64,000 nt of DNA, from NCBI GenBank assembly GCA_963752965.1, contig CAVWAJ010000017.1, forward strand, positions 372,001 through 436,000. The letters run 5' to 3'. Below the pieces are notes generated by a model that did not search any database, had not been told where the DNA came from, and saw only the letters and a program-made list of their open reading frames with translations. Positions 17,553 through 25,778 of this stretch are shown here, piece by piece; position 1 is the stretch's first letter; each line of letters starts with the position of its first letter. Position numbers and translations under genes: made by a program. This DNA is from QHXW01 sp963752965. GTDB taxonomy: Bacteria > Acidobacteriota > Terriglobia > Bryobacterales > Bryobacteraceae.

Positions 17553-18332
17553 ATGCCGAAGAGCGAGCGCGAACTCCGTCAGGACATTGTGGACATCGGC
17601 CGCCTGGTCTATGAGAAGGGCTGGGTCGCCGCCAACGATGGCAATATCTCCGTCCGCCTGGATGACAACCGTATCCTGGCCACCCCCACTCGCGTCAGTA
17701 AGGGCATGATGCACGCCGACGATTTGATCATCGTCGACAAGTGCGGCGGCAAGCTGGAGGGCAACCGGGAGTGCACATCCGAAATCCTGATGCACTGCAC
17801 GATCTACGACCTCCGGCCCGATGTGTACAGCGTGCTGCATGCGCATCCGCCCGTTGCGACCGGTTTTGCCACGGCGGGCCGTCCACTGAACCTCGCGTTG
17901 CTCCCCGAGGTTGTGATCGGTCTTGGCTATGTGCCCCTGGCGGATTATGGATTGCCCGGGACGCCTGCCCTCACCGAGCCGATGCTGCCCTATATCCCCA
18001 AATACGACGCCATCATGATGGGCAATCACGGCGTCGTCAGCTACGGCAGCGACGTGTACAAAGCATTCTTCAACATGGAGACCGTCGAGCACTTCGCGCG
18101 CATCACGCTAGTGGCGGAGTTGTTGGGTGGCGCCAAGGTGCTTCCCAAGATTGAAGTCGACAAACTGCTGAACTCTCGCGCGCGCTATGGCGTCGAGCGC
18201 CGCAACGGAGCCACGCAGGAATCTCCGGTGGTGGCCGAAGACCTGGCCCGCCCCATTGACCGCACTGCGCTCACTCGCGCCGAACTGGTCGCCCTGGTCG
18301 ACGAAGCACTCAAAGCGCGCGGAATCATCTAA
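17553..18332 (+). CDS. class II aldolase/adducin family protein
   Basis: 259-residue zinc-dependent class II aldolase-like enzyme of the fuculose/rhamnulose/ribulose-phosphate aldolase or epimerase group. Visible blocks are ANDGNISVRL, TPTRVSKGMMHADD, the zinc-histidine pair in LHAHPPVATG and a third in GNHGVVSYG. A TACAAT -10 box ends 11 bases before the ATG, in a 47-base spacer shared with the divergent rhomboid gene. Ends 4 bases inside the convergent membrane-protein gene. Confidence 0.88.
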   Translation: MPKSERELRQDIVDIGRLVYEKGWVAANDGNISVRLDDNRILATPTRVSKGMMHADDLIIVDKCGGKLEGNRECTSEILMHCTIYDLRPDVYSVLHAHPPVATGFATAGRPLNLALLPEVVIGLGYVPLADYGLPGTPALTEPMLPYIPKYDAIMMGNHGVVSYGSDVYKAFFNMETVEHFARITLVAELLGGAKVLPKIEVDKLLNSRARYGVERRNGATQESPVVAEDLARPIDRTALTRAELVALVDEALKARGII

Positions 18333-18883
18333 GCACTATTCGCTGCGGCCGGCTGCGGTTTCTTCCTTGGCAGCACCAGCCACACTCCCAGTGCGATTCC
18401 CCATCCCAGCTTAATCAGTTCGAGCGCCGAGTACACGCCGTGAAAAATCCAGAAGCGAGTGCTTTCGCCCGATGGCCGCCCCAGCGGACCGAAATCCATG
18501 GCGCGCCCCATGCGTATGATCTCCGGCGTCAAAAGAAAATGCATAAGGAGCGCGACACCCAGCATCAACGCGGCCAGCCAAAGCGTCACGCGGTCGCGCT
18601 GGCCCGCTACCACCAGCATGAGAATGAGCAACAGACCCAGACCGATCTGCACGTTCTCCCACGTCGCGAAGTACTGGCGGTTCTGTTCGGAAGCCTGATA
18701 CCGCAGCAGAACGCGCGCCGCGTCATGCCCCCCGAGCGTTTGGACGCGCTCCTTCATTTGTGCCGTCGGCGCGGCAAGCATGCGGTCCACTGACCGGAAA
18801 TTCTCGGTGGCCACCATGTCCATGAACACGGAGCCGCCCAGCCAGGCGCCAAGCAACAACGCAGCGATTCGGGTGAGATGCAT
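18329..18883 (-). CDS. four-helix membrane protein, DUF4149/TMEM205-like
   Basis: 184 residues with four predicted transmembrane stretches: IAALLLGAWLGGSVFMDMVA, VQIGLGLLLILMLVVA, VTLWLAALMLGVALLMHFLL and LELIKLGWGIALGVWLVL. A charged loop around residues 35-70 separates the first two. The pattern resembles DUF4149/TMEM205 proteins, but similarity is judged only by eye. Follows the deacetylase gene by 15 bases on the same strand. Confidence 0.55.
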   Translation of the reverse strand: MHLTRIAALLLGAWLGGSVFMDMVATENFRSVDRMLAAPTAQMKERVQTLGGHDAARVLLRYQASEQNRQYFATWENVQIGLGLLLILMLVVAGQRDRVTLWLAALMLGVALLMHFLLTPEIIRMGRAMDFGPLGRPSGESTRFWIFHGVYSALELIKLGWGIALGVWLVLPRKKPQPAAANSA

Positions 18884-18898
18884 TCGGGAATGCTCGTT

Positions 18899-20284
18899 CT
18901 ACTTCAACCGCGCCGGTTTTAGCGTCCAGGCCTCGAGGCGCGCCATGTCCAGCAGCTGGGGCGCGCTGAATCCCTCGGGATGAATCGGCCAGGAGAACGC
19001 TCCCTTCGCATCGGTGGCGGTGTATTTCTCCATCTCGGGATTCCCTTTGTGGACGCTGACGGCGCCGGATGAGCCATCATCGCTCGCCAGCGTCGCCGCG
19101 AAATCCGCCAGCGAGAGTTTCTTCGATCCGATCCAGACCTCGGCTGGCAGCCGCCGGCTCGTCCGGATGAACCCCGCCGCATCCGTCTTGGCGTGTTCGA
19201 AAGCGGGCCGCGGAATGGCGCTCTCGTGGTAAGTGGTTTCGCCCTTCGCCACCGGGCCCTCGACCACCGCCGGCTCCATCTCCAGCAGCACTTGCAGCAT
19301 ATCCGCTGCCGAAAGGGCCCCGCGCTCCGTCACCAGAAATGTCTGCCGCTCGGCCATGTGCCGCGCCACCTGGGCGCGATCCACTCCGTTCACCGCCGCG
19401 CTCTGATAGAACAGCGGCAGCTCTCGCGCCGTGATGAAGCGGACGCTCGGCCGTGTCTTGGCGTGCTCCACATAGTGCACCAGAATCCGATAACAGCGCT
19501 CCGACGCTTCGGCCGTCCGCCGTGGCGGGTTCTTCCAATCGCTCCGCTCCGGGTTCGCGCCTTTGGCGAAATTCAGGTCCCAGAATGCGGTGGTCACGAA
19601 TTCGGTCGGGTGAAAGTACGTGCTGATCACGCCGCCACCGCGCGCTTCCAGCTCTTCCGCGGCGCGGTCGAACTTCTCAAAGGTCTGGGGCAACTGGCTC
19701 TCCTCGTCGAGCGACGGCCGGATGAGATACCGCCCCATATGGAACACGTTCAGAAGCCCGCCGAACCAGAACGGCTGCTCGTCCACCCCCACCTGCTCGC
19801 CTTCATCCAGATACACCGGAATGCCAAGCCGCAAGAGCGCGCGGTGGCTCTGCGGAGCCCAGGAACTCCCCGGCTGTCCGTAACAGCTCGGCGTCACACC
19901 GAAGATGCGCTGGATGTCCACCACGCCCGGCCGCTCGCGCCGCTCAAACTCCGCCGCGCCGTCGAGCCATCCCATGTCACGCAAGTAGAGCGCCGGTGTC
20001 GGTTGAATGCTGTGGTAGTTGGAATGGTACCCGATGTCGTGCTGCGCCAGTGCCCGAATTACGTCGCGCCGCCCGCGCGCTTCCAGCACGCGCGCCTTCT
20101 CGCCCACCACCTTGAAGGTGGCCCTTACCCCGAGTCTCTCTAAATCCGTCGCAATGCGCAGTGCCGCATCATCCGCCGCCGGTTCGACATAGTCCTCCGT
20201 ATCGAACCACAGCATCACGTACACCGGCCCCTTCGCCGCGAGCGCCAGTGCGCTCAGCATTACAGCCAGAACAAGTCGCAGCAT
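18899..20284 (-). CDS. secreted polysaccharide deacetylase family protein
   Basis: 461-residue exported protein with a signal peptide (LRLVLAVMLSALALAA) and a NodB-type deacetylase fold. The motif-1 aspartate is in MLWFDTEDY, the metal histidines are in DIGYHSNYHS, and a further catalytic segment is VISTYFHPTEF. The C-terminal 150 residues form an extra domain. The frame is open upstream to 20398, but ATG 20284 opens the signal peptide and has a TACTCT box ending 7 bases before it. Substrate is unknown; N-acetylated glycans are the family norm. Confidence 0.8.
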   Translation of the reverse strand: MLRLVLAVMLSALALAAKGPVYVMLWFDTEDYVEPAADDAALRIATDLERLGVRATFKVVGEKARVLEARGRRDVIRALAQHDIGYHSNYHSIQPTPALYLRDMGWLDGAAEFERRERPGVVDIQRIFGVTPSCYGQPGSSWAPQSHRALLRLGIPVYLDEGEQVGVDEQPFWFGGLLNVFHMGRYLIRPSLDEESQLPQTFEKFDRAAEELEARGGGVISTYFHPTEFVTTAFWDLNFAKGANPERSDWKNPPRRTAEASERCYRILVHYVEHAKTRPSVRFITARELPLFYQSAAVNGVDRAQVARHMAERQTFLVTERGALSAADMLQVLLEMEPAVVEGPVAKGETTYHESAIPRPAFEHAKTDAAGFIRTSRRLPAEVWIGSKKLSLADFAATLASDDGSSGAVSVHKGNPEMEKYTATDAKGAFSWPIHPEGFSAPQLLDMARLEAWTLKPARLK

Positions 20285-20799
20285 CTTGTTTAGAGTACCG
20301 CAGACGCCCTCCGTCCATTGACCGGCGGGCTGCCTGTTTGGAGATAGGCACCCTGGAACGCGCACTGTTCGGAAATGGGAATGGGTTTGATTTTGCAAAT
20401 TTTGTTTTCGAGTGCAAATGGCTTTGTCACATCGAGATGCATCGCGTCGACCAATAGGTATACCACGGCGGTTTCGGCGTCCCAGTCAGGAGCGCGAGGA
20501 GCGCTCCGAATCGGGGTTGACCGGGTTGGTCAACGCTGCGGCGTTCAGCGGATGTATCCCGAACTCGTGCCGGTAGGGTTGTGCGCTGTCAGGGCCCGGC
20601 GCCAGCGTCAGAGCCGAAATCGCAGCCTCTTTATTGAGACAGAGATTTGCGATTTTGGGCAGGATCGCGACCGTGCAGCCTGCTCAGCCCCGCTGAGGAA
20701 ACCCCGTGGCTCAACTCGACAACGTGCATTCGGTTTTGAGACCGAATTATGAGACTCTGAGAGGGTTGATTTCATTGGCCTTGCCGGGCGTTGCAAAAG
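20285..20799. other. 515-bp region without a supportable gene; inverted repeats
   Basis: Open frames here show no coding character and no recognisable domain. The stretch contains palindromic elements: GGAGCGCTCC near 20500; a 7-bp stem with GGGTT loop (GTTGACC/GGTCAAC, 20516-20534); and an imperfect hairpin with AAATCGCA/TGCGATTT arms around 20617-20660. It separates conserved chromosomal genes from the lower-GC accessory block, so it may be the scar of a former mobile element. Confidence 0.4.
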
Positions 20800-21237
20800 C
20801 TACCCATTTTGAAACTTCTTAACAAATACGATTTCGGGGTCGCCGGGGTCGAGCTGGTCAATAAAACCGCAGCCAATATAGCCAAGCCTTCTGAGCACGT
20901 GCTGCATCGGATAGTTTGACAGGTTTGTTGTGATAAAAAACTTGTCCGTTCGGACAAGCCCCTCCACGTGGCGCAATAGCTGTTCTGCGATGCGCTGCCC
21001 TCGATACCGTTCCTCAACCATCAGCATTTGCAGGGTGTCATAGTCAAAGAACCGACGACGCGCCAGCACTGCATACCCGATGATGGCTCCCGCATCGGCT
21101 TCAGCAAGAAAGACCTCGTCCTCCTTCAGCCATTTGTCAATAGCATTGGCTCGTGCATGATCGCTTGCTGCGGCGGAATCTAACGCCTTCAATGCCGCGA
21201 TGTCAGAGGTCTGCGCCAGTCTAACATGTGAGGTCAT
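20800..21237 (-). CDS. GNAT family N-acetyltransferase
   Basis: 145-residue acetyl-CoA-dependent acetyltransferase. Motif A is present as MLMVEERYRGQRIAEQLLRH (V-x-x-x-x-R-G-x-R/K), preceded by the beta-strand block IIGYAVLARRRFF and followed by FFITTNLSN. The substrate cannot be inferred. Base composition is less GC-rich than the flanking housekeeping genes and there is no operon partner, consistent with an accessory gene. Confidence 0.8.
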   Translation of the reverse strand: MTSHVRLAQTSDIAALKALDSAAASDHARANAIDKWLKEDEVFLAEADAGAIIGYAVLARRRFFDYDTLQMLMVEERYRGQRIAEQLLRHVEGLVRTDKFFITTNLSNYPMQHVLRRLGYIGCGFIDQLDPGDPEIVFVKKFQNG

Positions 21238-21534
21238 GCGCCGAGATTAACAGGAGACGGCCATTTCGCCAACCAAATGGAAAGAGCGCCGTTGCGCAAA
21301 GGACCCTTTGTGAGACGGAAGTGCGAGCGTCGCAATCGGAGCCAATCTGTAACGCGCCCATGGACGGCGCGTCGACTGCTTGAAACTATCCGCATTGGGA
21401 ACCGGCGCACGGCTAGCCCACGTGTTGTCCCGTAGTGTTTACCGATCCCACCGCGCGGCGAACTTCACGGGCAATGATATACCTGCCACACCTCACCGAG
21501 CGGATATACTATTCTGCGCCGGGGAGATTATGTC
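21238..21534. other. 297-bp intergenic region upstream of an unknown membrane protein
   Basis: No coding frame is supportable. A TATACT box at 21505-21510 and a GGGGAG ribosome-binding site just before the ATG at 21535 are the only signals seen; no convincing -35 element lies at the matching distance. The left half serves as leader region for the divergent GNAT gene. Confidence 0.5.
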
Positions 21535-22386
21535 ATGAGCAAGAAATTAGAAGTTGCCGGGGCGATCATTGCCTTCATCGTTCCGGCGCTCCTGCTGTAT
21601 CAGCAGAACGTTATTTTCCAACGCCAGAACGACCTTTTGGAGCAACAGAACCGCATCCTGGCCCGAGAGCAGGGAGTGCCAGCAGATGTGCCGCCGGTCA
21701 CTCCTAGCCAGTCCATTGGCCCGCATTACTGGCCGCTAATAACCATGGGTGTGTTTACGTTGCTGACATGGGCCGCTGTCGGCTTGGTCCTCTATGATCG
21801 GCGCAGGGCTAGGAGCGCCAGTGCTCAAGATTTAGCACAAGCGCTAGCCGACAACACTGGCCTAAGAAGCCAACTAGCCTTAAGACCAACTGCTCAAGAC
21901 TTGGTGACGTTACAAAACGAAAACGCGGATTTGAAGCATCAGCTAGCCTCAAAACCGGTCAGAACGTGGCCTTATGGAAATGTGTTTACTATTCAAGCGG
22001 TCACCACCGAGCACTCTCCCACGGCGACCTATAGGGACAAACTCAGGGTGACGTTGACAAACACCGTCGGTAGAGACCTACATGTGTGGATACCTCTTTG
22101 GGAATCAGCGGAAGTTGTGCCGCAACAGCCGTTCGGCTCCCGTTTCAGGTTAGAGGGATCGGCGGGATGGAGGAACAAAGACTGGGTCAAAGACGCCAGC
22201 GGCAACTTTGCGGAATATTCCTGCCTAGAGGTAAAGGCTGGGTTCACGTGTGATTGTTTTATCGGCCTGCTTCCACCGACCGGCAAAAGCCTAGAAGAAA
22301 GGCGGCGAACTAACGCTCCGATCGGTACTGCAGTCTTCCCCGTCAGAATCGACGGCAAACTGTACGATGTCCCGGTAGATCTATGA
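21535..22386 (+). CDS. membrane protein of unknown function with coiled-coil segments
   Basis: 283 residues. TM1 is VAGAIIAFIVPALLLY, followed by a Gln-rich coiled coil (FQRQNDLLEQQNRILAREQ). TM2 is ITMGVFTLLTWAAVGLVLY, then a heptad-like segment with a repeated AQDL element (SAQDLAQALADN, TAQDLVTLQNEN). The C-terminal ~140 residues form a globular domain with a Cys cluster (CLEVKAGFTCDCF). No family recognised. Start set by a GGGGAG box; the competing ATG at 21530 stops at once. Composition and location suggest an acquired gene. Confidence 0.65.
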   Translation: MSKKLEVAGAIIAFIVPALLLYQQNVIFQRQNDLLEQQNRILAREQGVPADVPPVTPSQSIGPHYWPLITMGVFTLLTWAAVGLVLYDRRRARSASAQDLAQALADNTGLRSQLALRPTAQDLVTLQNENADLKHQLASKPVRTWPYGNVFTIQAVTTEHSPTATYRDKLRVTLTNTVGRDLHVWIPLWESAEVVPQQPFGSRFRLEGSAGWRNKDWVKDASGNFAEYSCLEVKAGFTCDCFIGLLPPTGKSLEERRRTNAPIGTAVFPVRIDGKLYDVPVDL

Positions 22387-22443
22387 TCGCCTCGGCCACA
22401 AGCGTTTGGGGTGGGCTGTCGGGGCGAGGCTCGATAAGATGCT

Positions 22444-22465
22444 CTCCCTAGTTGGGGAGTTTCTT
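22444..22465 (+). terminator. putative intrinsic terminator
   Basis: CTCCC and GGGAG form a 5-bp GC-rich stem around a six-base loop, followed by TTTCTT. It sits 57 bases after the stop of the unknown membrane-protein gene, at the expected place. The stem is short, so strength is uncertain. Confidence 0.45.
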
Positions 22466-22558
22466 ATGCTGACGAGCTCCCAAAGAGTATGTCAAGTACA
22501 TTATTGCTACTTCAGTTCGCCGTACCTTGCCGCGTCAGTAGTCAGCTCTGGGCGGGAA

Positions 22559-22939
22559 TCAGGCCGTCGCCCTCGAAGCATGCGCCCGCAGCCACGCCTC
22601 TAGTTTCGCGAAGCGGAACGTGCCACTTTCGTACAGCCCGATCAGAAACTGGAAAGCTGCGACGTCATCAAATTCCAGCCGATAGCCGTTGACTCGAAGA
22701 AATGCGGCTGTAACAGTGACCGCCACGCGCTTGTTGCCATCGATGAAAGGATGGTTCTGCGACAGGCTTTCCCAGAGTGCGGCGGCTTCTTGGATCAGAT
22801 CTTCGTAATATCCAGTCTGCGGACGCGCTAGTGCCGCCTCGAGCGCACCGCGGTCCCGGAGTCCCATCGAGCCGCCAAATCGTTCGATCAGGCGCGCATG
22901 AGCGACAAGCACTTCTTCAATGCTGGGGTAGTACGTCAC
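22559..22939 (-). CDS. doc: Doc-type toxin (Fic/DOC fold)
   Basis: 126 residues with the Fic core HPFIDGNKR (63-71), preceded by the GLRDRGALEAALARP block typical of death-on-curing proteins. Phage P1 Doc phosphorylates EF-Tu and arrests translation; the same activity is likely here by family. GTG start at 22939 overlaps the stop of a 59-residue upstream gene (GTGA), the usual antitoxin-first arrangement. Confidence 0.88.
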   Translation of the reverse strand: MTYYPSIEEVLVAHARLIERFGGSMGLRDRGALEAALARPQTGYYEDLIQEAAALWESLSQNHPFIDGNKRVAVTVTAAFLRVNGYRLEFDDVAAFQFLIGLYESGTFRFAKLEAWLRAHASRATA

Positions 22940-23115
22940 TGAGCCAGGCGGCGCAGGAGTTCTGGGTGCTGATTGATGAATTCATCAATGGCCGCAAGGA
23001 ACGGCTGGTTCTGTTGCGGGGACCGGCGCTTCAGGTATTCGATGAACTGCAATACCGCAGATTGCTCCTCGGGCGAGAGACTGTCGACGATCGTGGTCAG
23101 CTTCTCTGCTGGCAT
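22936..23115 (-). CDS. 59-aa antitoxin partner of the Doc toxin
   Basis: ATG at 23115, preceded by an AAGG ribosome-binding site, opens a 59-codon frame. It begins MPAEKLTTIVDSLSPEEQ and ends RRLAQ, with its TGA inside the GTG of doc. The chain is short, helical and charged (QSAVLQFIEYLKRR, then FINQHPELLRR). It resembles small DUF2281/VapB-like antitoxin subunits more than Phd, but that is a visual judgement. Position, size and 4-base overlap support its antitoxin role. Confidence 0.7.
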   Translation of the reverse strand: MPAEKLTTIVDSLSPEEQSAVLQFIEYLKRRSPQQNQPFLAAIDEFINQHPELLRRLAQ

Positions 23116-23138
23116 AGGCCTTATCTTCAGTATAGCTT

Positions 23139-24848
23139 TTAGATCCCCGCCCCGCCCGTAAATGGCTTCGGCAGGCGCGGGATGTAGCCGCTGTCTTCGA
23201 GAATATGGCAGATTGCGCTGACGGCCTCATCGGGGCTCTGCGGCAGTTCCGCCGTGTTCACCGCGAGGAACCGATCTCCGCCCACCGCGCGCGCCACAGC
23301 ATCACGAATGGCGCTGTCATCCTCCGCCATGGCGCAGATCGAAATCAGCCCAGAGTCCATCCCTGCCTGCGCAACCTCCACCACTCCCTCGCCTGGCACC
23401 ACCTGCACCAGGCATCCGCGGTCGAACAGTTTCCGCTCCAGCGCGTACGCCAGCTCCTCGTCTCCCGCCAGCCAGAGCGCCACCGGCCTGTGTCCCGCAC
23501 GAATGTACCGCTCGGCCGGTGTGACGCGGCCCGTTTTGAGCTCGAGCGCCGCCAGTTCTTCCCCACGCTGCGGTTCGTTCCCGACGCGGCCTGTGATCAT
23601 GCCCGCCGCCAGCGTTTCGTTGGTTAGCGGATCGATGAGGATGAACGCCCCGGTCGCGCGATTCTTGCCGTAAGCGTCGAAGAACAGCGGCCGCTTGGCC
23701 TCCACGAGTACCGCGCCGATCTCGTTGAACCCCAGCCGGTCCACCAGTTCGTGTTCCAGCGTGTTGATGTTGACGCGATGCCGTACCGCCGCAACCGTGG
23801 CGCCCGCCTGCTGCGTGGTGTGCTTGATCAAATAGGGGCGACCCGGTTCGAGCGGTTTCTGATTCATCCACACCAACATGGCTTCGAAACGCCGTGCCGC
23901 GTGCGGCGGATGTTGCGGTGGAACCAGCATGTCGCCGCGGCTGACGTCCACTTCATCTTCCAGACACACGGTCACCGACATCGGTGGGAACGCCTTCGCC
24001 AACTCGCCGTCATAAGTCGATATCGACTTCACGTGCGAGGTGCGACCCGAGGGCAGCACCATCACCGCGTCGCCCGGCCGGATCACACCCGACGCCACCT
24101 GGCCCGCAAAACCGCGGAAGTCCAGATTCGGCCGGATCACGTACTGCACCGGAAATCGCATGTGGTCGAACGCGCGGTCGCGCGCCACTTCCACGGTTTC
24201 GAGATACTCGAGCAGCGCCGGACCGGAATACCACGGCATCCGCGGGCTGCGCGCCACTACGTTATCGCCCCCCAGCGCGCTGATCGGTATGAACTTCAAC
24301 TCCCCGATCAGTAACTGGGTGGCGAAACGCAGGAAGTCCTCGCGAACCTGGTCGAAAACCTCCTCGCGGAAGCCCATGATGTCCATTTTGTTCACCGCCA
24401 CGACAATGTGCCGGATGCCCAGCAGCGTCGCAATGTACAGATGGCGCCGCGACTGCGGCAATACGCCATTACGCGCATCCACCAGGATGATGGCTAGGTC
24501 GGCGGTCGAGGCGCCTGTCGCCATGTTGCGCGTGTACTGCTCGTGGCCCGGTGTGTCCGCGATGATGAACTTGCGCTTTGGCGTCGAGAAGTACCGATAC
24601 GCCACGTCGATGGTGATGCCTTGCTCGCGCTCCGAGCGCAAACCATCGGTGAGCAGCGAGAAGTCCAGCACGCCTGCTGTCTGGTTGGTGGAAGCCTTCT
24701 TGGCCGAGGCGATCTGGTCTTCGTAAGCGCCCTTGGAATCGTAGAGCAGCCGGCCAATCAACGTGGACTTGCCGTCGTCGACGCTCCCGGCCGTCGAGAG
24801 CCGCAGCAAGTCCTTTTCTTCATTCTGCTTAAGAAAGGACTCGATCAA
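23139..24848 (-). CDS. cysN: sulfate adenylyltransferase subunit 1 with degenerate APS-kinase-like tail
   Basis: 569-residue GTPase subunit of ATP sulfurylase. G1 GSVDDGKST (21-29), G3 ADTPGHEQYTRNM and G4 NKMD are intact, followed by EF-Tu-like domains 2 and 3. From about residue 442 there is an extra 128-residue tail aligning in outline with the APS-kinase half of CysNC (AGHRPVALWL, YALERKLFDRGC, SGLISICAM). Its P-loop is collapsed to LAGDEE and the DGDNVR block to PGEGV, so kinase activity is unlikely. The TTG start overlaps the cysD stop (TTGA), 6-8 bases after GGGAAGG. Confidence 0.9.
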   Translation of the reverse strand: MIESFLKQNEEKDLLRLSTAGSVDDGKSTLIGRLLYDSKGAYEDQIASAKKASTNQTAGVLDFSLLTDGLRSEREQGITIDVAYRYFSTPKRKFIIADTPGHEQYTRNMATGASTADLAIILVDARNGVLPQSRRHLYIATLLGIRHIVVAVNKMDIMGFREEVFDQVREDFLRFATQLLIGELKFIPISALGGDNVVARSPRMPWYSGPALLEYLETVEVARDRAFDHMRFPVQYVIRPNLDFRGFAGQVASGVIRPGDAVMVLPSGRTSHVKSISTYDGELAKAFPPMSVTVCLEDEVDVSRGDMLVPPQHPPHAARRFEAMLVWMNQKPLEPGRPYLIKHTTQQAGATVAAVRHRVNINTLEHELVDRLGFNEIGAVLVEAKRPLFFDAYGKNRATGAFILIDPLTNETLAAGMITGRVGNEPQRGEELAALELKTGRVTPAERYIRAGHRPVALWLAGDEELAYALERKLFDRGCLVQVVPGEGVVEVAQAGMDSGLISICAMAEDDSAIRDAVARAVGGDRFLAVNTAELPQSPDEAVSAICHILEDSGYIPRLPKPFTGGAGI

Positions 24849-25750
24849 AAATAGCCTTCCCGCTTTTTGATCTCCATCGAGCCTTCCTGATCGTGGTCGA
24901 TCACACGATTTTCGCGCTCCGAACGCCGCACCAGCATCATTTCCTCGATAATTTTCGGCACCGTATCGGCTTCCGACCGGATCGCGCCCGTACACGGGCT
25001 GCAGCCCAGCGACCGCATGCGGCACATCACCATTTCCGGCTTCTCGCCGGGAAGGAGTGGGATATCCTGCTCCACCGGGATGAGCGTCTCACCCCGCACC
25101 ACCATCTCTCGCATCTTAGCGAAGTACATAGGAACAATGGGGATACGCTCCAGGTGGATGTACTGCCAGACATCCAGCTCGGTCCAGTTGGAGAGCGGAA
25201 ACACACGGATGGATTCCCCTTTATCCACCCGGCTGTTGAAGAGATTCCAGAGCTCCGGCCGCTGGTTCTTGGGATCCCACTGCCCGAAACTGTCGCGAAA
25301 GGAGTAAACGCGCTCCTTGGCACGCGATTTTTCCTCGTCGCGACGCGCACCACCGAAAGCGGCGTCATAACCACCCTCGGCCAGTGCATCCAGCAATGAC
25401 CGTGTTTTCAACAGCCCGCAGCATTTTTGGGTACCCAGCCGGAACGGGTTGGCACCGTCGTCAATGGCTTTTTGGTTAATGTGGACGATGAGTTTAGCGC
25501 CGATTTCCCGCGTGAACTTATCCCGAAACTCGATCATTTCACGGAACTTATACGTTGTATCGATGTGCAGCAGAGGAAACGGAATCTTGCCCGGATGAAA
25601 TGCCTTCTGCGCCAGGCGAACCATTACCGACGAGTCCTTGCCAATGGAGTACAGCATCACCGGACGCTGGAACTCCGCGACCACTTCGCGAAGGATGAAA
25701 ATGCTCTCCGCCTCAAGCGCGCGGAGATGTGTTAAGGTCGGCTTATCCAC
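24845..25750 (-). CDS. cysD: sulfate adenylyltransferase subunit 2
   Basis: 301-residue ATP-sulfurylase catalytic subunit of the PAPS-reductase/N-type ATP pyrophosphatase family; makes APS from sulfate and ATP. The PP-loop motif SIGKDSSVMVRLA, the FGGARRDEEKSRAKER block and the C-terminal RSLGCSPCTGAI segment are all intact. The frame is open upstream, but GTG 25750 gives the standard CysD N-terminus (DKPTLTHLRALEAESI). It overlaps cysN by 4 bases and is divergent from the M28 peptidase across only 28 bases. Confidence 0.94.
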   Translation of the reverse strand: MDKPTLTHLRALEAESIFILREVVAEFQRPVMLYSIGKDSSVMVRLAQKAFHPGKIPFPLLHIDTTYKFREMIEFRDKFTREIGAKLIVHINQKAIDDGANPFRLGTQKCCGLLKTRSLLDALAEGGYDAAFGGARRDEEKSRAKERVYSFRDSFGQWDPKNQRPELWNLFNSRVDKGESIRVFPLSNWTELDVWQYIHLERIPIVPMYFAKMREMVVRGETLIPVEQDIPLLPGEKPEMVMCRMRSLGCSPCTGAIRSEADTVPKIIEEMMLVRRSERENRVIDHDQEGSMEIKKREGYF

Positions 25751-25778
25751 TGGTGTAAGGCTATCATAGCAAACTATT
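25751..25778. promoter_or_regulatory. 28-bp divergent spacer with a symmetrical -10 element
   Basis: The spacer between cysD (minus) and the M28 peptidase (plus) contains CTATCATAG. Read forward it gives TATCAT (25762-25767), 11 bases before the peptidase ATG; read in reverse it gives TATGAT (25763-25768), 12 bases before the cysD GTG. Each strand therefore presents TANNNTA, the form described for bidirectional bacterial promoters. Start sites are inferred from spacing only. Confidence 0.55.

Noticed and set aside
20375..20752. 126-codon frame in the 20.3-20.8 kb spacer
   Set aside because: Arg/Gly-rich nonsense translation, no ribosome-binding site, no domain; palindromes run through it.
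20500..20760. tRNA(Sec) or other tRNA gene in the spacer
   Set aside because: The hairpins seen do not assemble into a cloverleaf and no acceptor/T-arm consensus was found; selC is not visible in this window.
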